Shown one piece after another: positions 1 through 9,698 of a stretch of DNA of 64,000 nt. This stretch comes from Sphingomonas sp. H160509 (lineage in GTDB: Bacteria; Pseudomonadota; Alphaproteobacteria; Sphingomonadales; Sphingomonadaceae): assembly GCF_024124765.2 (NCBI RefSeq), contig NZ_JAMXSR020000002.1:1077001-1141000 (forward strand), written 5' to 3'. A model generated the notes under the pieces. The model saw nothing but the letters and a program-made list of their open reading frames with translations, had not been told where the DNA came from and did not search any database. Position 1 is the stretch's first letter, and the number at the start of each line of letters is the position of its first letter. Both the position numbers and the translations under genes were made by a program.

Positions 1-512
1 AACATGTGCCGGGAAATCGCTTCCCATGGTCCGCCGCGATACCACCACGCGCCCAGACCGGCGATTTCGACGTCCTTCGGGGGTGAAATCGCGCTGCAGA
101 TTGCCGAGCAGGAGCTTGGCGACTTGCGGGCTGACCTTGTTCTGGATCGTGACGTGCGGACGCCAGCCGCCGGCGTCCTGCGGCGTCAGCATGCCGGTGA
201 ACGCGTCGGCGAGGCGCGCGCGGATGCCGACGAGCTCGGGGACTCGATCCGGTAGGCCACACCGCGGCCGAGCGACATCAGGCCGCCCACACGGGCCTGT
301 GGGGCACGGATGCCACGCGTTTCCTGGTTGAGGCGGTGCTTGAGCTCGTCGAGGCCCGAGGGCGGCAGATGGTGGAACAGCGTCAGGTGCGCATCGAGCT
401 GGTTGCGCTCGGGCGGGAAATGCTCGCGGCGCATTGCATCGAAGAACGCGGTGTCCTGGCGACCGAACAGGGCCGTGACGATGATCGGGGCTACTTCGGT
501 GGGGCCGGTCAT
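1..512 (-). CDS. LigT-like 2'-5' RNA ligase family protein, partial, two frameshifts
   Basis: The reading frame from the ATG at 512 carries the first two-histidine phosphoesterase motif (HLTLF, about residue 43). The second motif (HVTIQ) is found in the next frame after a C-run at 238-241 that is one base short. A second shift at the G-run 78-82, one base too long, then restores a tail ending with the typical RGGPWEAI segment. The two HxT motifs define the 2H phosphoesterase fold of 2'-5' RNA ligases and cyclic phosphodiesterases; the true substrate cannot be told. The gene runs off the left edge, with only a few residues missing. The two opposite shifts in 160 bases look like sequence errors rather than decay. 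Confidence 0.75.
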
Positions 513-520
513 CGGGAAAA

Positions 521-627
521 CACCGCCCCGGCGAAGGCCGGGGTCCAGTTGGGAAACGTCGATGACGGACGTGGCGTTTCGTTACTGCAACCTTTCCGAC
601 TGGACCCCGGCCTCCGCCGGGGCGGTG
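521..627. repeat. Palindromic repeat, family A
   Basis: The outer arms CACCGCCCCGGCGAAGGCC and its near complement enclose about 50 bases of variable middle, and each arm is itself a small GC palindrome next to an AGTTGG / CCAACT or GACTGG box. Related copies lie near 23430, 28877, 45200, 48400 and 57641. It is non-coding and sits between the LigT-like gene and kup. Confidence 0.85.
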
Positions 628-657
628 CGACTTTGGCGGAGCGTATGGGGTAAGCCA

Positions 658-2590
658 TCAAATCTCGACCTGGCTACCGAGCTCGACCACGCGATTCGTC
701 GGCAGGCGGAAGAATTCCATCGCGCTTTCCGCGTTGCGCAGCATCCACGCGAACAGCTTTTCGCGCCAGATCATCATGCCGGGTTTGTCCGACGCGAGCA
801 GCGTCTGGCGCGACAGGAAGAAGCTAGTGTCCATCATCTTGAAGTCCGCGCCGCAATTATGGACCTGGCGCAGCGCGGCGGGCACGTCGGCGTCCTCCAT
901 GAAGCCGTAGCGCAGCACGAGGCGGTGGAAGCCGTCGCCAAGCTCCTCGCGCACCGCACGGTCGTGCGCGGGCCAATAGGGCTGGCCGACGATCTTGACG
1001 GTTAGCAGGATGACGCGCTCGTGCAGCACCTTGTTGTGCTTGAGGTTGTGGAGCAGCGCATGCGGCACGCCGTCCGCGGTCGAGGTCATGAACACCGCGG
1101 TGCCCGGCACGCGCGATGCCGAACTCGCGGCCGAGCCGATGAACACCTTTATCGGCATTGCCGCCTCGTGCATCCGGTCGATCATCAACTGCCGCCCCTT
1201 CGACCAGGTCGTCAGGAAGGTGAAGATGATGAAGCCGACCAGCAGCGGGAACCAGCCACCGGCCGGCACCTTGGTCAGATTGGCCGCGAAATAGGCGCCA
1301 TCGACTGTGAAGAAGATCGCCAGCAGCGGGATCGCCGCGATCTTCGGCCAGTTCCAGAGGCGGAACAGCACCACCCCGAGCAGGCACGTGTCGATGAACA
1401 TCGCGCCGGTCACCGCGATGCCGTACGCGCTCGTCAGGTTCGACGAGGTGCGGAAGAACAGCACGAGCAGGATCACCATCACCATCAGCGCACCGTTGAC
1501 GAGCGGGATGTAGATCTGGCCGGCGGTCGAGGCACTGGTATGCTCGATGCGCAGACGCGGGATGAAGCCGAGCTGGATCGCCTGCTGCGTCACCGAGAAC
1601 GCGCCGGAGATCACCGCCTGCGACGCGATCACCGCCGCCATCGTCGCGAGGATGACGAGCGGGAGCTGGAGGCTTTCGGGCGCGAGATTGTAGAACGGGC
1701 TAACGAGCGCCTCGCGACCATCACGAAACAGCAAAGCGCCCTGCCCCATATAGTTGAGGATCAACGCGGGGAGCACGAAGAACAGCCACGACAGGCCGAT
1801 CGGCTTGCGCCCGAAATGCCCCATGTCCGCGTACAGCGCTTCCGCGCCGGTGACCGCGAGGACGACCGAGCCGAGTGCAAGGAACGCCCGCTCCGGGTCG
1901 ATGATGAAGAACTCGACTGCGTAGTGTGGCGACAGCGCCCAGAGCACTTCGGGGGGTCTGGACGATGCTGAGGATACCGAGCACCGCGATGACGCTGAAA
2001 TACACTAGCATGATCGGCCCGAACACGAGGCCGATGCGCGCGGTGCCGCTCTTCTGCACCCAGAACAGTCCGATCAGGATGACGATCACGATCGGCAGCA
2101 CGAGGCCGCCGAAAGCGGGCGCGGCGACGGCCAGGCCTTCGACCGCGGACAATACCGAGACGGCGGGCGTGATCATGCTGTCGCCGTAGAACAGCGCCGT
2201 CGCGAACACGCCGAGCAGGATGATGCCCTTGCTCCAGCGCTTGGTCTTGGTCTTGCCCGAAACGAGTGCGAGCAGCGCCAAACTGCCGCCTTCGCCCTTG
2301 TTGTCCGCGCGCATGATGATGATGACGTACTTGACCGTCACGACGATCATCATCGACCAGAACATCAGGCTGATGACGCCCATGATGTGCGCCGCGTCGA
2401 GCGCAAGCTTGTGGTGGCCGGCGAAGGTCTCGCGGAAGGCGTAGAGCGGGCTGGTGCCGATATCGCCGAAGACGATGCCGATCGCACCGAAGGCGAGCTT
2501 CAGCATGCCGTCGGAGTTGTGATGCCCCGTCTCGAGATCGAGATTGGCGGGTGGCACGGTCGAGGCCGCGGCGGTCTGGTCGACGCTCAC
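658..2590 (-). CDS. kup: Kup low-affinity potassium transporter (one frameshift)
   Basis: This is a K+/H+ symporter of the KUP/HAK/KT family in the inner membrane. The N-terminal part from the ATG at 2590 shows the family signature [10 protein letters not shown] (about residue 43) followed by many hydrophobic helices, and NKGEGG about 100 residues in. After the G6 run at 1951-1956 the protein continues in another frame ([33 protein letters not shown]) and ends with a cytoplasmic domain of about 180 residues. The full length of about 643 residues matches the family. The break at a G6 run is most likely a sequencing error. No operon partner is seen: palindromic repeats flank both sides. Confidence 0.93.
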
Positions 2591-2760
2591 TGGACGGTGA
2601 ATCGACCCGGAAGTGCAGCAATCTTCATCGAATTTCCGATTTCACCCTGTGCCCCAAGCGCGCGCATTTAGCATGAGGGCCGGAAGGCGGCAACGGCGAG
2701 GCGGGCAACGTGGATTAACTGGGGCTGATCGGACCGGCACTTGAGGTGAGAACACTCCGG

Positions 2761-2835
2761 TTCTCCTGCGAACGCAGGAGCCCAGGGTAACAGGCGCTGG
2801 TGTTCTTGACCCTGGATTCCTGCGTTCGCAGGAAA
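2761..2835. repeat. Palindromic repeat, family B
   Basis: The arms TTCTCCTGCGAACGCAGGAG and TCCTGCGTTCGCAGGAAA flank a short centre containing CCAGGGTAAC. Each arm is self-complementary and the two arms also pair with each other. It lies between kup and the lrp-like gene, both on the minus strand. Confidence 0.85.
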
Positions 2836-2838
2836 GCG

Positions 2839-3280
2839 CTATCGCCTGATCACCTCGCGGATGACGAAATGCGACGCCAGCCGCGTCACCCCCGGCAATT
2901 GCGACAGTGTCTCGCGATGGATGCGTTCAAACGTCTCGCCGTGACGGATCTCGACGTGGAGCATGTAATCCGCCTCCCCGCTCATCAGGAAGCATTGGAC
3001 AACCTGCGGACACTCGACGATCTCTGCCTCGAACGCCGCCATCGTTTCCCTTGCGCTGATCCCGCAGCGTGACGTTGACGAGCACGATGCTGGGGTCGCC
3101 GCGCGCCGTTTGCGACAGCACCGCACGATAGCCGGTGATCGCGCCACTTTCCCGTAATTGCGCGACCCGGCGATGCACGGCGCTCGCCGACAGCCCGACC
3201 GCGTCACCAAGCTCGGCGCTGGTGAGGTCGGAATTGGCGGCGAGCAGCTCCAGAATCCTGCGTTCGATCGTGATGCTCAA
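2839..3280 (-). CDS. Lrp/AsnC family regulator, probably of alanine dehydrogenase (one frameshift)
   Basis: The N-terminal helix-turn-helix (RRILELLAANSDLTSAELG, then SASAVHRRVAQL) and the C-terminal ligand-binding RAM domain (FLMSGEADYMLHVE) are both present, in two frames. The shift is at the CCC at 3061-3063; removing one base joins VNVTLR to ISARETMAAFEAEI. The start is uncertain; a TTG at 3280 fits the usual short N-terminus. It is divergent from the alanine dehydrogenase gene with about 130 bases between them. That is the common layout for an Lrp-type activator (AldR-like) that senses amino acids and controls ald; this role is inferred from position only. Confidence 0.85.
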
Positions 3281-3407
3281 GATTATCCCGTTTCGAGGGC
3301 AAAGGATGCAATCATCTTGCAGATGCGGTATCGTATCGCGACCAGTTTGCGAACCCTTCCCGTCCAAGGCGCGCTAGTATGGCGCAAACGATAATGGAGT
3401 GGAATCA
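3281..3407. promoter_or_regulatory. Divergent control region between the lrp-like gene and ald
   Basis: This 127-base stretch holds both promoters. It is less GC-rich than its surroundings and contains short imperfect dyads such as GCAGATGC and GCGGTATCGTATCGCG, as expected for an Lrp-type operator. A GGAG about nine bases before the ald ATG serves as ribosome binding site. No exact operator can be assigned from one copy. Confidence 0.45.
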
Positions 3408-4514
3408 ATGCGCGTCGGTGTCCCCAAGGAAATCAAGAACCACGAATATCGCGTCGGCCTGACCCCGCCGTCGGTCGCCGAACTGGTCGCCGCGGGCCAC
3501 GAGGTCGTCGTCGAGACGCAGGCCGGATCGGGCATCGATTTCGAGGACCAGGACTATGTCGACGCGGGCGCGACGATCCTGCCGACCGCCGCCGCCGTGT
3601 TCGCCGGCGCCGACATGATCGTGAAGGTCAAGGAGCCGCAGCCGAGCGAGATCGCGATGCTCGAGCCGCGCCATCTGCTGTTCACCTATCTCCATCTTGC
3701 CGCCGACAAGCCGCAGGCCGAGGGGCTGATGAAGTCCGGCGCGACCTGCATCGCGTACGAGACCGTCACCGACAACCGTCGCGGCCTGCCGTTGCTCAAG
3801 CCGATGTCCGAGGTCGCGGGCCGCATGTCGGTGCAGGTCGGCGCGCATTACCTCGAGAAGGAGCAGGGCGGCCGTGGCGTGCTGCTCGGCGGCGTGCCCG
3901 GTGTCGCGCCGGCGAAGGTCGCGATCCTCGGCGGCGGCGTCTCCGGCGTCAACGCCGCGCAGATGGCGGTCGGCATGCGCGCCGACGTGACGATCTACGA
4001 CATCTCGAACGATCGTCTTGCCGAACTCGACATGTTCTTCTCCAGCCAGATCAAGACCGCCTACGCCTCGAAGGCCGCGATCGCCGCGGCGGTGAAGAAT
4101 GCGCATCTCGTGATCGGCGCGGTGCTGGTACCGGGAGCCGCTGCGCCAAAGCTTGTCACGCGCGAGATGCTGAAGACGATGAAGCGCGGCTCGGTGCTGG
4201 TCGATATCGCGATCGACCAGGGCGGGTGCTTCGAGACGTCGCACGCCACGACGCACGAGGATCCGGTGTTCGAGGTCGACGGCGTGATCCACTATTGCGT
4301 CGCCAACATGCCAGGCGCAGTCGCGCGCACCTCGGCGTTCGCGCTGAACAACGCGACGCTGCCGTTCGCGCTGAAGCTAGCGAATCTCGGCGCTGAGGCG
4401 GCGATGAAGGCTGATCCGCATCTCGCCAACGGGCTGAACGTCTACAAGGGCAAGATCGCGTACAAGGCGGTCGCCGATGATCTAGGTTTACCTTACGAAG
4501 CATGGGCTGGCTGA
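3408..4514 (+). CDS. ald: Alanine dehydrogenase
   Basis: It catalyses NAD-dependent interconversion of L-alanine with pyruvate and ammonia. The protein of 368 residues begins MRVGVPKEIKNHEYRVG, the family start with the conserved Arg that contacts pyruvate. Other conserved parts are KVKEP (active-site Lys), TYLHLA (active-site His), the nucleotide-binding loop ILGGGVSGVNAA and DIAIDQGGCFETS with the catalytic Asp. The ATG at 3408 is preferred to the in-frame GTG at 3399 because of the family start and the GGAG placed upstream. It is intact. The divergent Lrp-like gene is the likely regulator. Confidence 0.97.
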   Translation: MRVGVPKEIKNHEYRVGLTPPSVAELVAAGHEVVVETQAGSGIDFEDQDYVDAGATILPTAAAVFAGADMIVKVKEPQPSEIAMLEPRHLLFTYLHLAADKPQAEGLMKSGATCIAYETVTDNRRGLPLLKPMSEVAGRMSVQVGAHYLEKEQGGRGVLLGGVPGVAPAKVAILGGGVSGVNAAQMAVGMRADVTIYDISNDRLAELDMFFSSQIKTAYASKAAIAAAVKNAHLVIGAVLVPGAAAPKLVTREMLKTMKRGSVLVDIAIDQGGCFETSHATTHEDPVFEVDGVIHYCVANMPGAVARTSAFALNNATLPFALKLANLGAEAAMKADPHLANGLNVYKGKIAYKAVADDLGLPYEAWAG

Positions 4515-4565
4515 CTCGGGAACGGATACGGAACATGGGTGTTGGACAGGGGAAAGGAATTTCCA

Positions 4566-4784
4566 ATGTCCGACACCCCGAACCCCAAGTCCGAACCGTT
4601 CTCGAACGCCGAGAAGGACCCGGACGACTGGACCACCGGCGACGAGAAGATGACCGGTGCGCAGGCGAGCTACCTCAAGACGCTGTCCGAGGAAGCGCAT
4701 GAGGAATTCGACGAGACGCTGACCAAGGCGGATGCGTCGAAGAAGATCGACGAATTGCAGTCGAAGACCGGCCGCGGGCAGTAA
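4566..4784 (+). CDS. DUF3072 small protein
   Basis: A 72-residue acidic, soluble protein with the DUF3072 pattern MTGAQASYLKTLSEEA followed by FDETLTKADASKKIDEL. Function is unknown; members are small proteins of about 60-75 residues, frequent in sphingomonads and other alphaproteobacteria. The ATG at 4566 follows GGAAAGGAATTTCC and leaves a natural N-terminus MSDTPNPK. It lies 50 bases after ald on the same strand and may share its transcript. No signal peptide or membrane segment is seen. Confidence 0.8.
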   Translation: MSDTPNPKSEPFSNAEKDPDDWTTGDEKMTGAQASYLKTLSEEAHEEFDETLTKADASKKIDELQSKTGRGQ

Positions 4785-4789
4785 GCCAT

Positions 4790-4832
4790 CATCCCGTCAT
4801 CCTGGGTTTGACCCGGGGTGGCGGGATTATTT
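4790..4832. terminator. Candidate bidirectional terminator
   Basis: A hairpin (CCCGTCATCCTGGGT, loop TTG, ACCCGGGGTGGCGGG) lies between two convergent genes and is followed on the plus strand by ATTATTTT. The CCCGTCATCCTGG arm resembles the family C repeats, so it may be a repeat fragment acting as a terminator. Confidence 0.5.
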
Positions 4833-5470
4833 TGGGCCTGCATTCGGCGTATCCTGCATAGCCAGAAACCGATCCAGCAATGCCAACCGACTAGCGATCT
4901 CGCCTCGGTATGAGATGTTGGCCGGCGTCAGCGCCAGCGCCTTTGCCCAATATGGCCGAGCCGTCGCGAATTCTCCCGCACGCACATACGCCAGCCCCAG
5001 GAAGAACGGCGGAGCGGGATGTTTCGGCGCCAATCGCATTGCTTGCTGGAAGGCGAACAGCGCGGGCGGCGAAACCTGGTTGGCATCGTGCGCCGCCAGC
5101 GCGTTGGCGAGCCCGGTCCACATCACCACGCTCTTTGGGGCGATCCTGAGCCCCCGAGCAATACCTGCACAGCCGCGCGACGGTCGCCGATCCGCGTCAT
5201 CGCGTCTGCGGCAACCAGGTACGCTGCGGCGCCCGTATACCGCTCGAGCATCTGGTCGCGCAGTTCGAGCATGGCGCTGTCGTCCGGCGTTGCGGCAAGC
5301 CCGAGCGACGCTTCATGGCCGGCAAGCCCTGGCTGCCCCTGCCACGCATACCCCGCCGCACCGAGCATGAGCGACGCCGCGACCATCGTCCACAGGACGC
5401 GGTTCACCTTCAATACTGCGAGCAGCGCAAACGCACCGGCTCCGATCGCGGCCAGCCAGACGTACCCCAT
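4827..5470 (-). CDS. ccmI: CcmI-like TPR cytochrome c biogenesis factor (one frameshift)
   Basis: Two N-terminal hydrophobic segments (from VWLAAIGAGAFALLAVL and VLWTMVAASLMLGAAGYA) are followed by TPR-like helices ending with FFLGLAYVRAGEF and YWAKALALTPANISYR. CcmI-type proteins hold apocytochrome c for heme attachment at the outer face of the inner membrane. The start ATG at 5470 overlaps the ccmH stop (TGATG), pointing to translational coupling. The frame changes at the C5 run 5151-5155; one more base restores VLLGGLRIAPKSVVMW. The product of about 214 residues is shorter than two-domain CcmI proteins. Confidence 0.85.
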
Positions 5471-5991
5471 CAGCGTGTTCTCCGCCGGAAGCTCGACCGC
5501 GCGATCCAGCCGCCGATGCCAAGCAGCAGGATCGGCGCTAGCCACAACGGCCATGTGAGCCCCGATAACGGCGGATCGTACGTCACGTAGTCGCCGTAGC
5601 GTGCGATCAGCCAGTCTCGGATCGAGGCAGGCTTTTCGCCGCGCTCGATCCGCTCGCGGACGAGCGCGCGCATGTCGGCCGCCATATCGGCATCGCTGTC
5701 GGCGATCGACTGGCCTTGGCAGACAAGGCAGCGCAGCGTTTCCATGAGCGCTCGGGCGGAGGCTTCCTTGGCGGGGTCGGCGAGTTGCACGTTGGCGTAA
5801 TGCGCTGGCGGAGTGACCGGCTGGGCGGCGGCTGGCGCGATGCAGAGCAACAGCGCCGCGAGAACCTCCCCTCCCGCTCGCGGGAGGGGTCGGGGAGGGC
5901 CGGACCCGCGCGGGTGCTTGGTGAGACACGAGAAGCCCCTCCCTAACCCCCTCCCGCAAGCGGGAGGGGGAACTTGGTTGCGCACGCTCAC
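5470..5991 (-). CDS. ccmH: CcmH/CycL cytochrome c maturation protein with repeat-derived N-terminal insert
   Basis: CcmH is a periplasm-facing thiol protein that reduces apocytochrome c before heme ligation. The active-site pair is in LRCLVCQGQSI (the LRCxxCQ signature), followed by a C-terminal membrane helix (WPLWLAPILLLGIGGW). The GTG start at 5991 overlaps the ccmG stop as GTGA. Directly after MSVR, about 38 residues are the translation of a family D palindromic repeat (5866-5979); the signal-peptide core VLAALLLCIAPAAAQ then follows in the same frame. The repeat appears to have been inserted into the signal-peptide coding region without breaking the gene. A start downstream of the repeat is not available in this frame before the hydrophobic core. 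Confidence 0.88.
   Translation of the reverse strand: MSVRNQVPPPACGRGLGRGFSCLTKHPRGSGPPRPLPRAGGEVLAALLLCIAPAAAQPVTPPAHYANVQLADPAKEASARALMETLRCLVCQGQSIADSDADMAADMRALVRERIERGEKPASIRDWLIARYGDYVTYDPPLSGLTWPLWLAPILLLGIGGWIARSSFRRRTR
5866..5979. repeat. Palindromic repeat, family D, inside ccmH
   Basis: Two copies of a CCCTCCCGCTCGCGGGAGGG-like palindrome in inverted arrangement flank a centre with GGGCCGGACCCGCGCG. It lies within the 5' coding part of ccmH and reads in frame. It resembles the copy in gspE at 19349-19477. Confidence 0.85.
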
Positions 5992-6515
5992 CGCGCGTCC
6001 TTCACGGCTTGCACGATCTCGGGCACATTTTCAGGCCGGATATCGCCGATGATCTGCTTCACGACGATCCCGCGGCCGTCGATCACGAACGTCTCCGGCA
6101 CGCCCGACGAGCCCAGCGCCAACTGCACCTGGCTGGCGCGATCGCTGCCGATCCGCTCGTACGGATCGCCGTTACGGCGCAGGAACCCGGCAATCGCCGG
6201 CGCGGTATCGCGGATCGCGATCGCATCGATCGGCACGCCCATCGCCTTAAGGCGCATCAATTGTGGCGCCTCGGCGATGCACGGGATGCACCAGCTCGCG
6301 AAGACGTTCAGCAACCGCGGCTTGCCCTGCCGGAACGACGCGCTGGTCAGGCCCGGCTTGCCGGGGACCATCGCCGGCAGTGCGAAATCGGGGAGCGGTT
6401 TGCCGACCATCGCCGACCGCACCACCTTCTCGGCGGGTCGGAACAGCCCGCTCGCCACCACCGCGAACAGCAGGGCGAAGATCGCCAGCGGTGCCCAGAG
6501 TGCGAACCGCTTCAT
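5988..6515 (-). CDS. ccmG: CcmG/DsbE thiol:disulfide oxidoreductase
   Basis: A membrane-anchored thioredoxin-like protein of about 175 residues that keeps apocytochrome c cysteines reduced, acting with CcmH. It has an N-terminal membrane anchor (FALWAPLAIFALLFAVVASG) and the active site FASWCIPCIAE. A further fold motif, SSGVPETFVIDG with the cis-proline, is typical for DsbE. The ATG at 6515 overlaps the ccmF stop as ATGA, so it is preferred over the GTG two codons earlier. The gene is intact and lies in a chain of overlapping ccm genes. Confidence 0.95.
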   Translation of the reverse strand: MKRFALWAPLAIFALLFAVVASGLFRPAEKVVRSAMVGKPLPDFALPAMVPGKPGLTSASFRQGKPRLLNVFASWCIPCIAEAPQLMRLKAMGVPIDAIAIRDTAPAIAGFLRRNGDPYERIGSDRASQVQLALGSSGVPETFVIDGRGIVVKQIIGDIRPENVPEIVQAVKDAR

Positions 6516-8432
6516 GCCCACTCAGCCCGTATCGTAGCGCGTCGCGCGCGCCGCACCCGGCCGAGAAGCGACAGCATGCCGCCGAGCGCGATCAGCACGC
6601 CGCCGAACCAGATCAGCGTCACGAACGGCTTCCACCAGAGGCGGAGCTGCCAGCGCCCCCGCCCGTCCGGCTGGCCGAGCACGGTATAGAGCTGGCCATC
6701 GAGCACGGTCAGGATCGCGGACTCGTTCGTGCTCGTCGGCGGGTTGGCGAAGAAGCGGAGCTGCGGGCGCAGGATGCTTCCGCTTCCGCTACCGCCACGC
6801 GTCGCGGTCAGGCGGGCTTCCAGGGCCGACCAGTTCTCGCCGATAACGGGCGAAATGCCGTCGAGTGTCACGGTGTACGGACCGACCCTAGCCGGCTCGC
6901 CCGTCCGCACCGCGACCAGCGTTTCCTTGGTGAAGGCACTGTCCGACGCCATCCCGGCAAGGCTGACCGCGATGCCGAGATGCGCGATGACCATGCCGTA
7001 GGTGAACAGCGGCGTGCGCCTCAGATTGCGCTTCCACAAAGGCGCGACGCTGGCGACGGCGAGCCCGGCGGCCAGCGAAAGCCCGGCCCAAGGGAGCACG
7101 CCCGGCCAGACGAACAGCAACGCGATTGCCGCCACCAGCGTCGCGCCGATCGGCAACATCACGCGGCGCAGCACCGCTTTCGCATCGTCCCGTCGCCAGC
7201 GAAGCAGCGGCCCGACCGCCATCACTGCGACCAGCAGCAATGCGATCGGCCCCGCCGCCTTATTGAAGAACGGCGGCCCCACCGACAGCTGCAAGCCGAA
7301 GCTCGCGGCGACGATCGGGTAGAGCGTGCCGATCAGGACGATCCCGAGGATCACCGACAACAGCAAATTGTTCGCGACCAGCCCGCCCCTCGCGGCTGAC
7401 CGGATCGAAGGTCGTGCCCGCGCGGACGGTGCCGATCCGCGCGGCGAACAACGCGAGCGCACCGCCGATGTAGATCGCGAGTAACGCGAGGATAAACGCG
7501 CCGCGCTCCGGATCGACCGCGAACGCGTGCACGCTCGTGAGAATGCCTGAGCGCACCAGGAACGTGCCGATCATCGACATTGAGAATGCGACGACCGCTA
7601 GCATGATCGTCCACGCGCGCAGGCCGTCGCGCGTCGCGAGCACCGTCACCGAATGGAGCAAGGCGGTGGCGGCGAGCCACGGCATCAACGAGGCGTTCTC
7701 GACCGGATCCCAGAACCACCACCCGCCCCAGCCGAGCTCGTAATAGGCCCAATACGATCCGGCGGTGATGCCGAGCGTCAGGAATATCCAGGCGATCAGC
7801 ACCCAGGGGCGCATCGCTTTCGCGAACGCCGGCCCGACGTCGCGCGTGACCAGTGCGCCGACCGCGAACGAGAACGCGACCGAGAGGCCGACATAACCGG
7901 TGTAGAGCGTCGGCGGGTGGAACGCCAAGCCGGGGTCCTGCAACAGCGGGTTGAGCCCGAGGCCATCGGCCGCGGCGGGGCTCAATCGCGCGAACGGGTT
8001 CGAGGAGAACAGCAGGAACGCGTAGAAGCCGAGCGCGATCGTCGCCTGTGCGCCCAGCGTCGCCGTCAGCGTGCGTTCGGGCAGCGAGCGCTCGAAGATC
8101 GCCACCGCGCCACCGGCCAGCCCGAGGATCGTCACCCAGAGCAGCATCGAGCCTTCGTGATTTCCCCACGCACCGGCGAACTTGTAGAGCCACGGTTTGG
8201 CCGAATGACTGTTTTCGACGACCAGCTTCACGGACATGTCGGAATCGAGAAACAACTCGATCAGCAGCGCCATAGCCAGCAATGCGAGCAGCCCCTGGAC
8301 GATCGCCACCGGCCGCACCGCCGCCGCGACGTCGTCACGATCGCGCGCGATACCGATCGCCGCCATCACGAGCTGCAACGCCGCCAGCGCCCCTGCGAAC
8401 CATAGCGCGGCGAGGCCTGCTTCGGCGATCAT
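6512..8432 (-). CDS. ccmF: CcmF heme lyase subunit (one frameshift)
   Basis: CcmF is the large multi-helix membrane subunit that receives heme from CcmE and attaches it to apocytochrome c. The tryptophan-rich WWD signature WGGWWFWDPVENASLMPW is present, with conserved histidines around it. The ATG at 8432 overlaps the ccmE stop as ATGA. The frame breaks at the C4 run 7387-7390 after TFDPVSREG and resumes with GLVANNLLLSVILG. The combined length of about 640 residues is normal for the family. The single shift at a C-run suggests a sequence error. Confidence 0.94.
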
Positions 8433-8875
8433 TGCTTGGCGTCCGGTTCGAGCGTCTTGGTCTCGTGCATCTTGCCGGCCATCTGCGGCGGCATGTATTT
8501 CTCGTCGTGCTTGGCGAGCAGGTTCGACGCGACGAAGCTGCCGTTGGGCTGGAACTGGCCTTCGGCGACGACGCCCGATTTCTCGCGAAACAGGTCGGGG
8601 ACGATGCCGAGGAAGACGACGGGGGTGGTCGCCTGACCGTCGGTGACGGTGAAATGCACGGTGATGCCGTCGGCGGCGCGCTTCACCGAACCGCCCTCGA
8701 CCATCCCACCGAGCCGGACTGCGCGACCGAGCGGCAGGCCGTCGCGACGCACGTCGGACGGCGCGTAGAAGAACGCGGCCTGGTCCTTGAGTGCCGACAG
8801 CGCGAGCAGGCCAGCGACGACGACCGCACCAAGCGCCAGCAGTGCCAGCGTCAGGCGTTGATGCTTGGCCTTCAT
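8429..8875 (-). CDS. ccmE: CcmE heme chaperone
   Basis: CcmE is a membrane-anchored periplasmic protein that carries heme covalently on a histidine and passes it to CcmF. The 148-residue product has one N-terminal helix (LTLALLALGAVVVAGLLALS), an OB-fold with FFYAPSDV, and the heme-binding motif LAKHDEKYMPP whose His is the attachment site. The start overlaps the ccmD stop and its own stop overlaps ccmF. The gene is intact. Confidence 0.97.
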   Translation of the reverse strand: MKAKHQRLTLALLALGAVVVAGLLALSALKDQAAFFYAPSDVRRDGLPLGRAVRLGGMVEGGSVKRAADGITVHFTVTDGQATTPVVFLGIVPDLFREKSGVVAEGQFQPNGSFVASNLLAKHDEKYMPPQMAGKMHETKTLEPDAKQ

Positions 8876-8976
8876 CGCTCGGCCCTACGCATCGCGAGGT
8901 AGCTCAACAACGCGATGATCGCGCCGCCGCCCAGCGTCACGACATACGCGGCAGTCACGAACGGCCAAGGGTTCAT
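8872..8976 (-). CDS. ccmD: CcmD heme exporter subunit
   Basis: A 34-residue single-helix protein (MNPWPFVTAAYVVTLGGG then AIIALLSYLAMRRAER). CcmD is the small membrane protein that helps release holo-CcmE from the CcmABC heme transporter. Size, one membrane span, a basic C-terminal tail, and position between ccmC and ccmE with ATGA-type overlaps on both sides identify it. Confidence 0.92.
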   Translation of the reverse strand: MNPWPFVTAAYVVTLGGGAIIALLSYLAMRRAER

Positions 8977-9698
8977 GCTCGCGCCATCCGACGCATGCGG
9001 GCTTCGGATTTTGCGACGGCCAGCATCGTCCGCATCCGCATCAATACTATCCCCGCGAACACGAACGTAAAGCCGGCCAGCATGATCGGCAGCGGCCACG
9101 GGATCGAGGCATCGATCGTGGACTTGGTCAGCCCGATGCTGGGCCCCTGGTGCAGCGTGTTCCACCACACCACTGAGTATCGAATGATCGGCAGCAGCAC
9201 CGACCCGGCGATCCCGTAGAGCGCCGGCACGCGCCCGTCGCCGCCACGATCCGCGTCGGCTTTCGCGAGCGCCATGTAGCCGAGATAGACGAAGAACAGC
9301 AGCAGCATCGAGGTCAGCCGGCCATCCCATTGCCACCACGTCCCCCAGGTCGGCCGTCCCCAGATCGAGCCGGTCATGAGACATAGAGCCGCAAACACCG
9401 CACCCGGCAGCGCGATCGCACGCGCCGCGACGCTGGCGAGCGGGTGACGCCAGACGAGGAACATGATGCTGAAGATCGCGATCCCGCTCCACCCGCCCAT
9501 GCCGAGCCACGCGGCGGGGACGTGGATGTAGAGGATTCGGACCGTCTCGCCCTGGAGGTAATCCGGCGGGGTCTGCGTAAGGCCTGCCCAGCAACCGACG
9601 ATGATGAGCACGACGCCGGCCCAGAAGAGCGCCGGCGTCAACGGCTTGGCGATCTTCAGGAAGCGCGCAGGGTTTGCGAAGGCGTGTAGGGTGGCCAC
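8973..9698 (-). CDS. ccmC: CcmC heme transporter subunit
   Basis: An integral membrane protein of 241 residues that presents heme to CcmE. Six hydrophobic segments are visible along with the tryptophan-rich motif WGTWWQWDGRLTS, and conserved histidines in IHVPAAW and NTLHQGPS. It is the first gene of the visible ccm operon: upstream lie only about 190 bases with a family D repeat, then a dehydrogenase gene. ccmA and ccmB, which often precede ccmC, are absent here. Confidence 0.96.
   Translation of the reverse strand: MATLHAFANPARFLKIAKPLTPALFWAGVVLIIVGCWAGLTQTPPDYLQGETVRILYIHVPAAWLGMGGWSGIAIFSIMFLVWRHPLASVAARAIALPGAVFAALCLMTGSIWGRPTWGTWWQWDGRLTSMLLLFFVYLGYMALAKADADRGGDGRVPALYGIAGSVLLPIIRYSVVWWNTLHQGPSIGLTKSTIDASIPWPLPIMLAGFTFVFAGIVLMRMRTMLAVAKSEARMRRMARA

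Noticed and set aside
521..627. Insertion sequence ends or a CRISPR repeat
   Set aside because: No transposase lies between the arms, and the repeats are dispersed singly without regular spacers.
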